Source: JANOAR01 sp031411235
GTDB taxonomy: Bacteria > Verrucomicrobiota > Verrucomicrobiia > Verrucomicrobiales > Verrucomicrobiaceae
Assembly (NCBI GenBank): GCA_031411235.1
Contig: JANOAR010000057.1
Location: 1-60,906 of the forward strand
DNA: 60,906 bases
Direction of reading: 5' to 3'
In this document: positions 1 to 7,831 of the stretch, one piece after another
Numbering within the stretch: position 1 is the stretch's first letter
How the letters are laid out: each line of letters begins with the position of its first letter
The notes under the pieces: model-generated
Databases searched by the model: none
Seen by the model: the letters and a program-made list of their open reading frames with translations, nothing else
What the model was told of the DNA's origin: nothing
Made by a program: the position numbers and the translations under genes

Positions 1-99
1 CGAGGCATGCTCTGCGCCACCTACGGCCTGCGCGACTATGCCTTCCTCAAGCTCCGACTTTATGCTCTCCACGAATCAAAATGGACACTGGTTGGCTGA
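1..99 (+). CDS. C-terminal tail of a truncated protein, possibly a transposase
   Basis: An open frame enters from the left edge in phase 1 and stops with TGA at 97-99, giving 32 residues that include YGLRDYAFLKLRLYALHE. A tail with Y-G-x-R-D-x-x-x-x-x-L-K-L-x-x-L resembles the end of ISL3-type DDE transposases as I remember them, but nothing catalytic lies in the window. It overlaps the convergent TPR gene by 40 bases, so one of the two ends may be degraded. No name is safe; a search with the 32 residues and the upstream sequence would settle it. Confidence 0.35.
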   Translation, partial: RGMLCATYGLRDYAFLKLRLYALHESKWTLVG

Positions 100-899
100 C
101 TAACCCAACTAACTCCATGACTTAACTTCCAGGATGAGGCGAAAATTTCAGTGGCCTGCTCAATCGTTCCAAAATGCATCTCTATCTGTGCCAACTCCCG
201 CAGGAGCTGGGCCACAATAATATCCCTGGGCTTCACCAAGCTCATTCGCTCAATAAGCTGATGACCAATGGAATAGCGGATACTGCCTTCATTTTGCCCA
301 TAAACGCTTTGGACACCTTGAACAGTCTCGATGGAATAGTGAGGGTCGCGTAGCTTCGATGGCTCAATGCCGCTGATGGTATGGTTATCCAGCCAGTCGG
401 GATGTTGCTGCAATTGAAGTTTCGTCAGAAGTATTTGGACATGGAGCCATTCGCTTTTGCCATGTGCATTGGCATTGCGATGGATGCCTTCTTTGATCCA
501 CCGAAGCGCTTCAGCGTTATCTCCAGCCAGCTCCAAAGCCGTCCCCAAATTGGTCGCCGTTGTATATTGCCCTGGTTTGGATTGCTCTGCCTTTTGTAGC
601 ATTTCCACTGCCTGCGCCGTGTTGCCTCGAAGCAGTTCCAATACGGCCCGATCATTGTCAGCATCGGGGTATTCATCACTCATGTCATGGTGATCTTGGA
701 CGAGGCTATTTTCATGGGCTGGCACTCGCTTCAAAGCCTCCCGAAGTTGAGTGATCAGTTGTCCGCCTTCGAGCCTTTTCGCTGACCCATTGAGGCTTGT
801 GCCATGAACCCAGAGACATGCCTTGCATGGCTGTAATGATAGACACGCTCCAAAGAAAAGACCCGTGAGCAGAAGAGAAGTTGTTTTGTGTTGCGCCAT
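60..899 (-). CDS. Exported tetratricopeptide-repeat protein
   Basis: 279 aa. The N-terminus has a basic MAQHK start, a hydrophobic stretch (LLLTGLFFGACLSL) and cysteines near residues 25-28, consistent with a Sec signal peptide or possibly a lipoprotein. Residues about 85-140 carry at least two TPR-like helical hairpins (GNTAQAVEMLQKAEQSKPG, then LGTALELAGDNAEALRW), a fold used for protein-protein contacts. The rest is helical and not recognised. It stands alone, with no obvious operon partner; the nearest downstream frame is the convergent partial gene at the window edge. The precise function is unknown. Confidence 0.7.
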   Translation of the reverse strand: MAQHKTTSLLLTGLFFGACLSLQPCKACLWVHGTSLNGSAKRLEGGQLITQLREALKRVPAHENSLVQDHHDMSDEYPDADNDRAVLELLRGNTAQAVEMLQKAEQSKPGQYTTATNLGTALELAGDNAEALRWIKEGIHRNANAHGKSEWLHVQILLTKLQLQQHPDWLDNHTISGIEPSKLRDPHYSIETVQGVQSVYGQNEGSIRYSIGHQLIERMSLVKPRDIIVAQLLRELAQIEMHFGTIEQATEIFASSWKLSHGVSWVSQPTSVHFDSWRA

Positions 900-953
900 G
901 AGATGGTCTGAGGCGTAACCCGAAGAGCAGCCTCATTGGAAGCCTGAAGTGGC

Positions 954-1475
954 CTATTCACCCTTCCCAAATATCTCCTCGCTGTACTGCTGCCGCAAAA
1001 AGTACAAGTCCCCAGCATCCTTCTCGCGGTGCGTGTTACACTTCATCCGCCAGAGCAAACGTGGCGAGGCGAAGGGAATCACCACGCCGCCGATTTCACG
1101 ATAAACAGCGTCTTGGATCGCCTCGGCGTAGTCGATGCCACTGGCAGACTGCATGAGATCCACAGTAATCTCATCGCCAACACGTACCACCGTGTACTCG
1201 GCCACTTCACCAGGATGTAGTTCGAGCACAGCCTTGTCTGGCAGTGTGCTCAGGGCTCCAAAAACTCTGGACTCGTTTTCAAGTTCGGTATCAATAAGCA
1301 AGTCCACATCTCCCGTAGAACGGGGGTAGCCAGCAGTGATGATCGCAAAACCACCAATGACGATGTAGCGAGCGCCTCGTTGATTGAGTTCGCGACAGAG
1401 ATTGACAAGATCAATCTCTTCAGGCGAACGCGAGACTAATTCACCTTGTTCGGGTGTAGCATCTTCATTCTCCAT
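954..1475 (-). CDS. Nucleotidyltransferase-fold protein (DUF6036/AbiEii-like)
   Basis: 173 aa. Near residues 38-62 it reads YIVIGGFAIITAGYPRSTGD followed by VDLLID, the GG(F/Y)A...G.xR.T.D(V/I)D pattern of minimal nucleotidyltransferases of the DUF6036/AbiEii type. These often act as toxins or as partners in toxin-antitoxin modules. The two acidic residues of DVD are the expected metal ligands. The start at 1475 is preceded on the minus strand by a strong Shine-Dalgarno (GAGGAGG, complement of 1483-1489) lying inside the upstream 77-aa gene. The two genes overlap by 40 bases and are surely co-transcribed. Calling the pair a toxin-antitoxin module is inference from fold and arrangement. Confidence 0.75.
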   Translation of the reverse strand: MENEDATPEQGELVSRSPEEIDLVNLCRELNQRGARYIVIGGFAIITAGYPRSTGDVDLLIDTELENESRVFGALSTLPDKAVLELHPGEVAEYTVVRVGDEITVDLMQSASGIDYAEAIQDAVYREIGGVVIPFASPRLLWRMKCNTHREKDAGDLYFLRQQYSEEIFGKGE

Positions 1476-1669
1476 GCATCAGCCTCCTCATGGGATTTAA
1501 AGCGATAGACGCCTTTGGGCCAAAGTTTGTGGCCACAACTTTTCATCAAGGCATTGGCAGTGCGTTGCATTGCGAAGCCAGCTTTCAGCGCATCGCGAGG
1601 AGGTGTGCGCTTGCCCACAGTCTTGCCGATAAATTCCTCGATGTTAATGACAGCTTTGTTGTCGCTCAT
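1436..1669 (-). CDS. Small protein paired with the nucleotidyltransferase
   Basis: 77 aa, basic, beginning MSDNKAVINIEEFIGKTVGK and ending KMLHPNKVN. I do not recognise a named family. Its 3' end overlaps the nucleotidyltransferase gene by 40 bases, so the two form a tight two-gene unit with this gene first. A small basic protein ahead of a DUF6036-type enzyme fits a cognate antitoxin or regulator. No helix-turn-helix is evident by eye. The role is unproven. Confidence 0.6.
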   Translation of the reverse strand: MSDNKAVINIEEFIGKTVGKRTPPRDALKAGFAMQRTANALMKSCGHKLWPKGVYRFKSHEEADAWRMKMLHPNKVN

Positions 1670-1717
1670 GGCTGGAGTTTACTCAGTGATCAAAGGCTTG
1701 GCGAGGGACGATTCGCT

Positions 1718-3190
1718 CTAAAACCTAAACGGTCCCTTCTTCGGCTTCTTCATGCCTGGGAACTTGCCTCCTGGGAATCCTGGGGGCAATCCGCCTTTGC
1801 CACCACCGCCGCCGAACATGCTGGGCATTTCGCCGCCTTTGCCGCCCATGAGGCCACCCAGGCCGCCGCCGCCCATCATGCTGCCCATGAGCTGGCCCAT
1901 CATGCCTTTGTTCTGCATGAGGCCCTGCATCATCTCGAACTGTTTGATCAACTGATTGACCTCCACCACGGATCTGCCGCTGCCGCCCGCGACACGTTTG
2001 CGGCGGCTGACGTTGAGGATGCTGGGGGTGGTGCGCTCTTTGGGCGTCATGCTCAGCACGATGGCTTCCATGTGTTTCATGCGCTTTTCGTTGTCCGCGC
2101 CGCCCATCATTTCCTTCATTTTGCCCATGCCGGGCAGCATCCCGAGGATGCCTTCGAGCGGCCCGAGGCGCTTCATCATTTTCATTTGGCCGAGGAAGTC
2201 GTGGAAGTCGAATTTGCCGCTCTCCATGCGCTTGGCCATGCGCATGGCTTCCTTTTCGTCGATCTCTTCGGCGGCCTTTTCGACGAGTGAAACGACATCG
2301 CCCATGCCGAGGATGCGGCTGGCCATGCGGTCGGGGTGGAAGACTTCGAGCTGCTCGATCTTCTCGCCCATGCCCATGAATTTCACTGGGCAGCCCGTGA
2401 CCTGACGCATGGACAAGATGGCACCGCCTCGGGCGTCGCCATCCAGCTTGGTCATCACGAGGCCGGTGACGCCGATGGCTTTGTTGAAGGTGTCGGCTAC
2501 GCTGACGGCTTGCTGGCCGGTGGCGGCGTCGGCGACGAGCAGCGTCTCGCGTGGCTGCACGATGTCGCGCACTTGTTTCAACTCGGCGAGCAGCGCGGCA
2601 TCGACTTCCTGCCGGCCTGCGGTGTCGAAGATGGCAATGACGCCCTGGCCCTGCTCGGCCACCCATTTCATGGCCTGCTGCGCGGCCTTCACGGGATCGG
2701 TGAGGCCGGGGGCTGGCACACACACGGGCACGCCGATGCTGTCGCCGAGCACTTCGAGCTGCTTCACCGCAGCGGGGCGATAAAGGTCGAGCGCGACGAG
2801 CACAGGGCGCTTGCCCTGTTTTTTCAAATAGTGGGCGAGCTTTCCGCAGGTCGTCGTTTTACCTGCGCCATTGAGGCCCGCGACGAGGATGCGATGCGGT
2901 GGGCTGAGGTCGAGTTCGACGCTGCCAGTGCCGAGGATTTTGACCAGCTCGTCGTGGAAGATTTTGACGATCTGCTGCCCTGGCGAGACGCTGCGCAGCA
3001 CGCTCTCGCCCATGGCCTGGGTCTTGACGGCTTCGAGTAAATCCTTGGTCACACCGAACTCCACGTCGGCCTCCAGCAAGGCCATGCGGATGTCGCGCAG
3101 GGCGTCGGTGACGTTGGATTCGGAGATGCGGCTCTGGCCACGAAGTTTTTTGAAGGCGTCTTCGAGGCGGTCGGTGAGGGCGGAGAACAT
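1718..3190 (-). CDS. ffh: Signal recognition particle protein Ffh (SRP54)
   Basis: About 490 aa. It binds 4.5S RNA and signal sequences of nascent membrane and secreted proteins and targets ribosomes to FtsY through its GTPase. Visible parts: the N helical bundle (FSALTDRLEDAFKKLRGQ), G1 GLNGAGKTTTCGKLA, DTAGRQ, TKLDGDARGG (G4), and a Met-rich M domain (GPLEGILGMLPGMGKMKEMM, later MMQGLMQNKGMMGQLMGSMM) ending in a Gly/Met-rich tail. The start is placed at 3190 (MFSALTDRLED). The frame stays open 15 codons further upstream, but those codons are a heptamer repeat (MFNVGCSMFNV) and should not be counted. It lies downstream of the type II secretion operon on the same strand, separated by about 350 bases of repeats. 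Confidence 0.96.
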   Translation of the reverse strand: MFSALTDRLEDAFKKLRGQSRISESNVTDALRDIRMALLEADVEFGVTKDLLEAVKTQAMGESVLRSVSPGQQIVKIFHDELVKILGTGSVELDLSPPHRILVAGLNGAGKTTTCGKLAHYLKKQGKRPVLVALDLYRPAAVKQLEVLGDSIGVPVCVPAPGLTDPVKAAQQAMKWVAEQGQGVIAIFDTAGRQEVDAALLAELKQVRDIVQPRETLLVADAATGQQAVSVADTFNKAIGVTGLVMTKLDGDARGGAILSMRQVTGCPVKFMGMGEKIEQLEVFHPDRMASRILGMGDVVSLVEKAAEEIDEKEAMRMAKRMESGKFDFHDFLGQMKMMKRLGPLEGILGMLPGMGKMKEMMGGADNEKRMKHMEAIVLSMTPKERTTPSILNVSRRKRVAGGSGRSVVEVNQLIKQFEMMQGLMQNKGMMGQLMGSMMGGGGLGGLMGGKGGEMPSMFGGGGGKGGLPPGFPGGKFPGMKKPKKGPFRF

Positions 3191-3204
3191 GGGCGAGGGG
3201 GAAA

Positions 3205-3240
3205 CGTTGAACATCGAACATCCAACATTGAACATCGAAT
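3205..3240. repeat. Heptamer-period tract 1 (GAACATC type)
   Basis: Units of seven bases read GAACATC, CAACATT, GAACATC with small changes, about five copies, directly upstream of ffh. On the minus strand the tract reads as MFNVGCSMFNV, which falsely extends the ffh frame. Confidence 0.85.
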
Positions 3241-3368
3241 GCGGGAAGGTGAGTCGCGTCGCTTAGCGCAGGGTAGGCGGTTGCTCAAATGCGGAATGCG
3301 CATTCGCTAGCGCATCGAAGCGGGTGATGCCTGACGAGTGCCTTGGCATTCATAGGGTATTCCAGAGC

Positions 3369-3501
3369 AACCACAGATGAACACGAATGGTCACCAATGG
3401 GAAGGCATCTCTTACGATCATAAGTAAACGTGCGAACGTTCGCTGGCGGTGCAGTATCCAGATGCGATCCCATTGGTGACCATTCGTGTTTATCCGTGGT
3501 A
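3369..3501. repeat. Inverted repeat pair between ffh and the GspC-like gene
   Basis: Arm 1 at about 3370-3402 (starts ACCACAGATGAACACGAATG) and arm 2 at about 3469-3500 are reverse complements with roughly three mismatches in 33, around a 66-base centre. The arm motif (GAACACGAATGG) resembles a dispersed intergenic repeat I recall from PVC-group genomes. The stretch 3241-3538 holds no gene that I can support. Confidence 0.75.
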
Positions 3502-3538
3502 AAGCCTCCCTCCTCCTATCGCCTTCCCCCCGCCACCT

Positions 3539-4252
3539 TCATTGCGGAGGCAGAGGCACGTCGTTGGGCAGGGCTGGAGGGGCCTCGGGGAGGCCAGCTC
3601 GCAGGGAGGCTGGGGGCTGTTGGGGGGACATATCGGCGGGCAGGGCGCGCGGCACGTTTTCTAGCCCAGGCTGTGGCTGTGGTATGACTTGTGGCACAGG
3701 GGGGATGCTGGGCTGGCGAGTGCCCAGCGGGCCGTTTGCTTGCGCGGGTATTCCTGCGGCATCGTTTGCTGCTGCGCTGTCGCTTTCATTGGGGAAGCTG
3801 ACCCAGCCGAATTCGCGGCCTTTTTGCAACTGGATGCGCATCTTGTCGGGCGTGGCTCCGGGCTCGACTTTGGTGATGCGGATGCCGTCTTCATTATCCT
3901 CGCCGATGAGTGCTTGGATCACATTCGAGGTCGCCTTGTCGATGAGCACGGCGGCCATTTTGCCATTCACTTCAAAGGTGCCAGTGAGCGTGAGATGGGT
4001 CGCGAAGTTCGGCCCCGCAGGAGCCTCGGGTGGGGGGAGTGTGCGGGTGGTGAATAGCGATTCATCCCAGAGCCGCGCGTAGTGTTCGAGCGGGGGAAGG
4101 GATGGGGCGGCGTCTTGGGCTACGACGGTGGCGCTGAGGAGGAGGGATAAGGAATAAGGAATAAGGAGTAAGGGGAGTCGCTTCGCGTGCTGCGACCCTG
4201 ATTTGATGGGGCTGCGAGGTGCCGAGGTGTTGGCGGGTTGTTGTGTTTTCAT
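3539..4252 (-). CDS. Exported GspC/PilP-like protein at the end of the gsp operon
   Basis: 237 aa. A signal peptide follows a basic N-terminus; its hydrophobic core LLLIPYSLSLLL is encoded by a 7-bp-period repeat (4144-4175), with likely cleavage after VVAQ. The middle (LTGTFEVNGKMAAVLIDKAT ... IRITKVEPGATPDKM) is a small beta domain like the homology region of GspC or PilP, which links the inner-membrane assembly platform to the secretin. The C-terminal third is Pro-rich and probably unstructured. It is last in a run of type II secretion genes, about 110 bases after gspM, and GspC is otherwise missing from the cluster. Assignment rests on position and a short beta domain, so it is tentative. 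Confidence 0.6.
   Translation of the reverse strand: MKTQQPANTSAPRSPIKSGSQHAKRLPLLLIPYSLSLLLSATVVAQDAAPSLPPLEHYARLWDESLFTTRTLPPPEAPAGPNFATHLTLTGTFEVNGKMAAVLIDKATSNVIQALIGEDNEDGIRITKVEPGATPDKMRIQLQKGREFGWVSFPNESDSAAANDAAGIPAQANGPLGTRQPSIPPVPQVIPQPQPGLENVPRALPADMSPQQPPASLRAGLPEAPPALPNDVPLPPQ
4144..4175. repeat. Heptamer-period tract 2 (GGAATAA type)
   Basis: Four to five units such as GGATAAG, GAATAAG, GAATAAG, GAGTAAG inside the 5' end of the GspC-like gene, where it codes for the signal-peptide core. It is an inverted counterpart of tract 3. Confidence 0.85.
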
Positions 4253-4299
4253 GTTGGCTTTACTCCTTTGATTCTTTGTTCGTCTGCTCAGTTTCAGTC

Positions 4300-4331
4300 C
4301 CCTTATCCCTTATTCCTTTTACCTTATCCCT
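4300..4331. repeat. Heptamer-period tract 3 (CCTTATC type)
   Basis: Units CCTTATC, CCTTATT, CCTTTTA, CCTTATC in the gap between gspM and the GspC-like gene; reverse-complementary in type to tract 2, about 125 bases away. Confidence 0.8.
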
Positions 4332-4360
4332 CTCCGCCAAGTCTCCTGCTACACCCCTCG

Positions 4361-4924
4361 CTAATCCGCTTTGCTCAGCCTCACTGCCTGCGTTTGCCGA
4401 TAGAATTGCGTGATGTCCACCTCGCAGGCGACGGTCTTGCCTTGGGCGGATGGGGTGATGAGGAGGCGGGTGATGCCGATGAAGGCATCGGGCTTTTGTA
4501 ACGCGTGCATCCAGGTGAAGAGGGCTTGCTCGGGGGCGTCGGCGAAGGTGATTTTGACGCTGGCTTTGTCGAAGAAACCGAGGTCTTCGCCTTCGGCGGG
4601 GATGTGGGCGGGCACCATCTCGCGGGCGCTGGTTTTTAGGCCTAGCTTTTCGGCTTCTTTGCTGACGAGGTCAAAGAGCTTGGATGAGGCTTCTTCAGCC
4701 GTGCCGAACTTGGGCACATGGGCTTGCACATACTCGCTGCGGGCCTGCCATTTGCTGCCTTGGGCGATGTCGGTGGCCATGCTGCTGAGCTTTAAACTGA
4801 GGCGCTCGGTGTCCTCGCCGATGGCTCGGTATTTCTTGATGGCTAGGCTCAGTCCACCGCCGCCAACGATGAGGGCGAAGGCGATGGCGAAGAGGGTGAG
4901 GAGGATTTTTTCGCTTCGTTTCAT
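4361..4924 (-). CDS. gspM: Type II secretion protein GspM-like (PilO fold)
   Basis: 187 aa. One N-terminal membrane helix (ILLTLFAIAFALIVGGGGL, residues about 7-26), then a coiled-coil-like stretch and an alpha/beta domain ending KTVACEVDITQFYRQT, the layout of GspM/PilO. GspM pairs with GspL in the inner-membrane platform. The start codon overlaps the gspL stop in an ATGA (4921-4924), showing translational coupling. The family diverges strongly, so the call rests on topology and position between gspL and the GspC-like gene. Confidence 0.75.
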   Translation of the reverse strand: MKRSEKILLTLFAIAFALIVGGGGLSLAIKKYRAIGEDTERLSLKLSSMATDIAQGSKWQARSEYVQAHVPKFGTAEEASSKLFDLVSKEAEKLGLKTSAREMVPAHIPAEGEDLGFFDKASVKITFADAPEQALFTWMHALQKPDAFIGITRLLITPSAQGKTVACEVDITQFYRQTQAVRLSKAD

Positions 4925-6165
4925 TGACGGGTGCCTTTCAGTTCAAATGAGGCGCTGTTGTCGGCGGCGATCTCGGGGGTGCTGGCTTCCCAGGCGAAGG
5001 CGGCGAGGGATTCGGTGGCCTTGAGTTGCTCGCTGTATTTCAGGGCGTTGGCGACTTCGGGCGTGCGCCCGCTGATGATGATGCTGTCGGGCGAACACTC
5101 GAAACTGGTGACGCTGAGGGTGGCGCTGGCACTGGGTTCCATGCAGCGCAGTAGCAGCTCCATGGGCAGGTAATCGGGGTCGGTAGCGGTGGCGACTTCC
5201 TGCCAGGATTTTTTGTGTTCGGCGACTTTGGCGTGGCGCGGCATGAGGGTGGCGAGCTGATCCTGCAAGGCATCGCGCTCGCGGGTGGCGAGAGCCATGA
5301 GGCCTGCAAATAGGGCCACGCATGCGGCGATGCCAAAGCCGATGCTGAGGCCTAGGAGTCGGTGTTTGGCCTTTGTTACGGTGGTTTCGCGCTGCGCGAT
5401 GATGTCGGCAGGCATGAGCACGGCGGCTTTGTTTTTGCCCAAAGGGGTGGTGAAGGACGAGGGCTGTGGGGTGGGCTTTTCACCGCGCAGGACGGGCAGG
5501 CCGATGGTGCGCTGGATGTGCTCGGCATCGCCTTCATCCATCCAGAGCACGACGCTATCGAGCGCGGTGAGGACTTTTTGGAAGGTGAGCTGGAGGCAGA
5601 TATTGTTCAACTCGGCGAGGCCGTTGGCATCCAGTCGCGCGGCAGACATGGGGCTGAAGTAGGCGAGTCGTGGGCCGACGGTGATGGCGATGACGAGGCG
5701 GCCCAATTCACGCCAGAGGATGAGCGATGAGGTGGGGAGGGCGTAGCAGAGGGCGCTGAGGCGGCAGTCGTCGGGCAGGATTCTGTAATCGGCGAGCGGG
5801 GTGGCTACGTCCTTCAGCGCGATGATGCGGGCGAGGTGACTGCGTCCGTCGTTTTGAAGACTCTCGACGGCGAGGCTCTCGGCATGGCCGGGGGTCTTCA
5901 CGCCGAGGCGCTCCAGGTGCAGGCTGGCGATGTCGCGCAGGTGATCGGGTTCGCCCTGGAGCCAGGCGGGTAAAACCCAGAGCGAGGTGGCGGGCAGGGC
6001 GAGGGTGTGGCGTGCGGCGCTGGTGGCGAAGCTGCCTTCCGCTTCAGCGGAAAAGGTGGTGGCCAGGGTGAAGGTGCCGAGCGCGTTGCCGCTCCAGAGC
6101 TGCCAGGCGGTATCGCCGGGGAGGAGGAGTTCGAGGCGTTGTTTGCTGTGGTTTTTTTCGCTCAT
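4921..6165 (-). CDS. gspL: Type II secretion protein GspL-like
   Basis: 414 aa from the start at 6165, chosen because ATG there overlaps the gspK stop as ATGA; the longer open frame (to 6291) only reads gspK in another phase. Residues 1-260 form a cytoplasmic actin-like domain (LLPGDTAWQLW ... LWVLPAWL ... PTSSLILWRELGRLVIAITV). A single membrane helix (LSIGFGIAACVALFAGLMAL) follows, then a PilN-like periplasmic domain ending FELKGTRQ. GspL recruits the GspE ATPase to the membrane and binds GspM. Sequence conservation in this family is low; operon position and topology make the call firm. Confidence 0.82.
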   Translation of the reverse strand: MSEKNHSKQRLELLLPGDTAWQLWSGNALGTFTLATTFSAEAEGSFATSAARHTLALPATSLWVLPAWLQGEPDHLRDIASLHLERLGVKTPGHAESLAVESLQNDGRSHLARIIALKDVATPLADYRILPDDCRLSALCYALPTSSLILWRELGRLVIAITVGPRLAYFSPMSAARLDANGLAELNNICLQLTFQKVLTALDSVVLWMDEGDAEHIQRTIGLPVLRGEKPTPQPSSFTTPLGKNKAAVLMPADIIAQRETTVTKAKHRLLGLSIGFGIAACVALFAGLMALATRERDALQDQLATLMPRHAKVAEHKKSWQEVATATDPDYLPMELLLRCMEPSASATLSVTSFECSPDSIIISGRTPEVANALKYSEQLKATESLAAFAWEASTPEIAADNSASFELKGTRQ

Positions 6166-7109
6166 GAGTTGGGCATTTCTCCGCGCCAGAGGACTTGGTT
6201 GTTTTGGGTGATGAGGACGATCTTGCGCCGCATGTCGTTGTAGCTGCCGAGGCTCTCGATGCGGCGGATGGGGCCTTGGAATTGCACCCATTGCTGGAGG
6301 TCGGCGACGATCTTGGGCTGAAAGACGCCGAGCATTTGCGCGAGTTGCACGGCGCTGGTGAGCTTGGCATCATCCAGGGTGCCCGTGGCTCCATCGCGCC
6401 CGGCGCGGTAGGTGATGACGGGCTGCACGCGCTCCATGGGCACGTCGGCGAGGACTTGGATGAACTCGCCACGCGCTTCATTGATGTCCACGCGACCATC
6501 GCCGAAGACAGTGAACCAGTCGCGCCAGCCGGGCTTCATGCTGTTGAGTTGTTCGAGGCCTTTGACGAGGAGGATTTCGTCGAGGTCTTTGAAGGGGCGA
6601 TTGTAGGGCATGCCTTTGAGGCCCATTTTTTCATAGTCGCGTTTTTCTGCGCCGTTGAGCGAGACGAGGTCGTCGGTATCAACCCAGTCTTTGAGGGCGT
6701 CACTGAGATGGCTGGCGTCGTCGGCCTTGGCTCCCCAATGGATGAAGATGCGCTTCAGCAGGCTGCGGTCGGACTGGAGGAGGGTGTTGATGTTGAAGCG
6801 GGCTTCTTCGGTGGTGATGACGACTTGGTAGCTGCCGCCGTTGGCGCTGCTGTGGCTGAGGAGCGGGTCGTAGAGTTCGATCTGCGGATGACGGCCCACT
6901 TCGAGGCCCATCTCGGCGCAGCGCTTGGCGAACATGCGGTCGCGAGTGATGCGTGCGGACTTGGTGTCGGAGTCGAGCATCTTCATGGCGGCGAAGACGA
7001 CCATGCCGAGGATGGCGATCATCCAGAAGACGGCGATGAGGGCGGAGCCTTTTTGGGAATGATGAGTGATGAGTGATGAGTGATGAATGGGGGATTGGTG
7101 CGTTTTCAT
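6162..7109 (-). CDS. gspK: Minor pseudopilin GspK
   Basis: 315 aa. The prepilin leader ends QKG before SALIAVFWMIAILGMVVFAA; GspK proteins normally lack the Glu at position 5, and it is absent here. The large globular domain follows (EEARFNINTLLQ ... LKDWVDTDDL ... DINEARGEFIQ), matching the GspK insertion with helix-hairpin-helix-like repeats. It caps the pseudopilus tip with GspI and GspJ. The leader is unusual: residues about 8-18 (IHHSSLITHHS) are encoded by a 7-bp tandem repeat at 7060-7087. ATGA overlaps link it to both gspJ and gspL. Confidence 0.92.
   Translation of the reverse strand: MKTHQSPIHHSSLITHHSQKGSALIAVFWMIAILGMVVFAAMKMLDSDTKSARITRDRMFAKRCAEMGLEVGRHPQIELYDPLLSHSSANGGSYQVVITTEEARFNINTLLQSDRSLLKRIFIHWGAKADDASHLSDALKDWVDTDDLVSLNGAEKRDYEKMGLKGMPYNRPFKDLDEILLVKGLEQLNSMKPGWRDWFTVFGDGRVDINEARGEFIQVLADVPMERVQPVITYRAGRDGATGTLDDAKLTSAVQLAQMLGVFQPKIVADLQQWVQFQGPIRRIESLGSYNDMRRKIVLITQNNQVLWRGEMPNS
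7060..7087. repeat. Heptamer-period tract 4 (TGATGAG type), in the gspK leader
   Basis: Four units of TGATGAG on the plus strand. Read on the minus strand it gives the seven-residue cycle H-H-S-S-L-I-T within the gspK prepilin leader. Confidence 0.93.
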
Positions 7110-7831
7110 GGTGCGCCCACGCCTCCTGGCGTGCCTCCGGTGGGGGGTGGGATGCGTTGGCCTAGCGGCACTTGTTGGCCCGGCGGCAGGGCGTCGTTGG
7201 CTTGATTGCCACCGCTGAACCAGAAGACGTACTCATAAGTTTTGGGTTCGGTGATGAAGCCGAATTTGAGCTTCATGAAGAGCGGCGGATGGGGCTTGTC
7301 CTCCCATAGGGTGACCCACTTCTTTTTCTCCACATCGTAGAACTCCCAGCGGAATTCGCGCAGTCCTTGCAGGATGGGAAGCTCGGCGATGGGCTCGTAG
7401 TCGTCGGGTGAGGTGGCTCGCTCGGGGCGACGCAGGTGGCGCACGATGAGGTCGCTGGACTGGCGATTGTCCTCGCTGCGCACGAGCTTGAACTCAACGG
7501 CTGGGGCGAGCTTCACGGCACGCGACCAGGCGAAGGGGACGCTGCCGTTTTCAAAGAGGAGGGCTCCTTTGCCAAATTTGCGTGTGGGTTTTTCACCAAC
7601 GGTGATGAGGGTGTTGGGCGGCAAGGTTTCGAGATACTCGCGCCAGGCGCTGACGAAGTTGGTGAGGCGTGACTCGCGGATGCGCGACTCGCCAAGGGAT
7701 TTGCCGAGCTGCATGGCTCCGCTGGCGATGCCATAGACGCTGGTGATGATGAATGACATCAAGGCCAGGGCGACGATGACTTCGATGAGGGTGAACCCTC
7801 TATTTCTCAGGGCTGTTGGGCGAATACACAT
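7106..7831 (-). CDS. gspJ: Minor pseudopilin GspJ
   Basis: 241 aa. A classic type IV prepilin signal: short basic leader MCIRPTALRNRG, cleavage before FTLIEVIVALALMSF with Glu at +5, then a hydrophobic helix. The globular part (RESRLTNFVSAWREYLETLP ... LREFRWEFYDVEKKKWV) resembles GspJ, with a Pro/Gly-rich tail. GspJ forms the pseudopilus tip with GspI and GspK. It overlaps gspI by 32 bases and ends in an ATGA with gspK. It is the only one of the five pseudopilins whose leader is not built from a heptamer repeat. Confidence 0.92.
   Translation of the reverse strand: MCIRPTALRNRGFTLIEVIVALALMSFIITSVYGIASGAMQLGKSLGESRIRESRLTNFVSAWREYLETLPPNTLITVGEKPTRKFGKGALLFENGSVPFAWSRAVKLAPAVEFKLVRSEDNRQSSDLIVRHLRRPERATSPDDYEPIAELPILQGLREFRWEFYDVEKKKWVTLWEDKPHPPLFMKLKFGFITEPKTYEYVFWFSGGNQANDALPPGQQVPLGQRIPPPTGGTPGGVGAP

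Noticed and set aside
1490..2290. 266-aa His/Ala-rich plus-strand frame
   Set aside because: Complement of the Met- and Gly-rich M domain of Ffh. The His richness arises from ATG codons read as CAT on the other strand.
6195..7076. 293-aa plus-strand open frame opposite gspK
   Set aside because: Antisense shadow; the opposite strand has a full pseudopilin with coupled start and stop.
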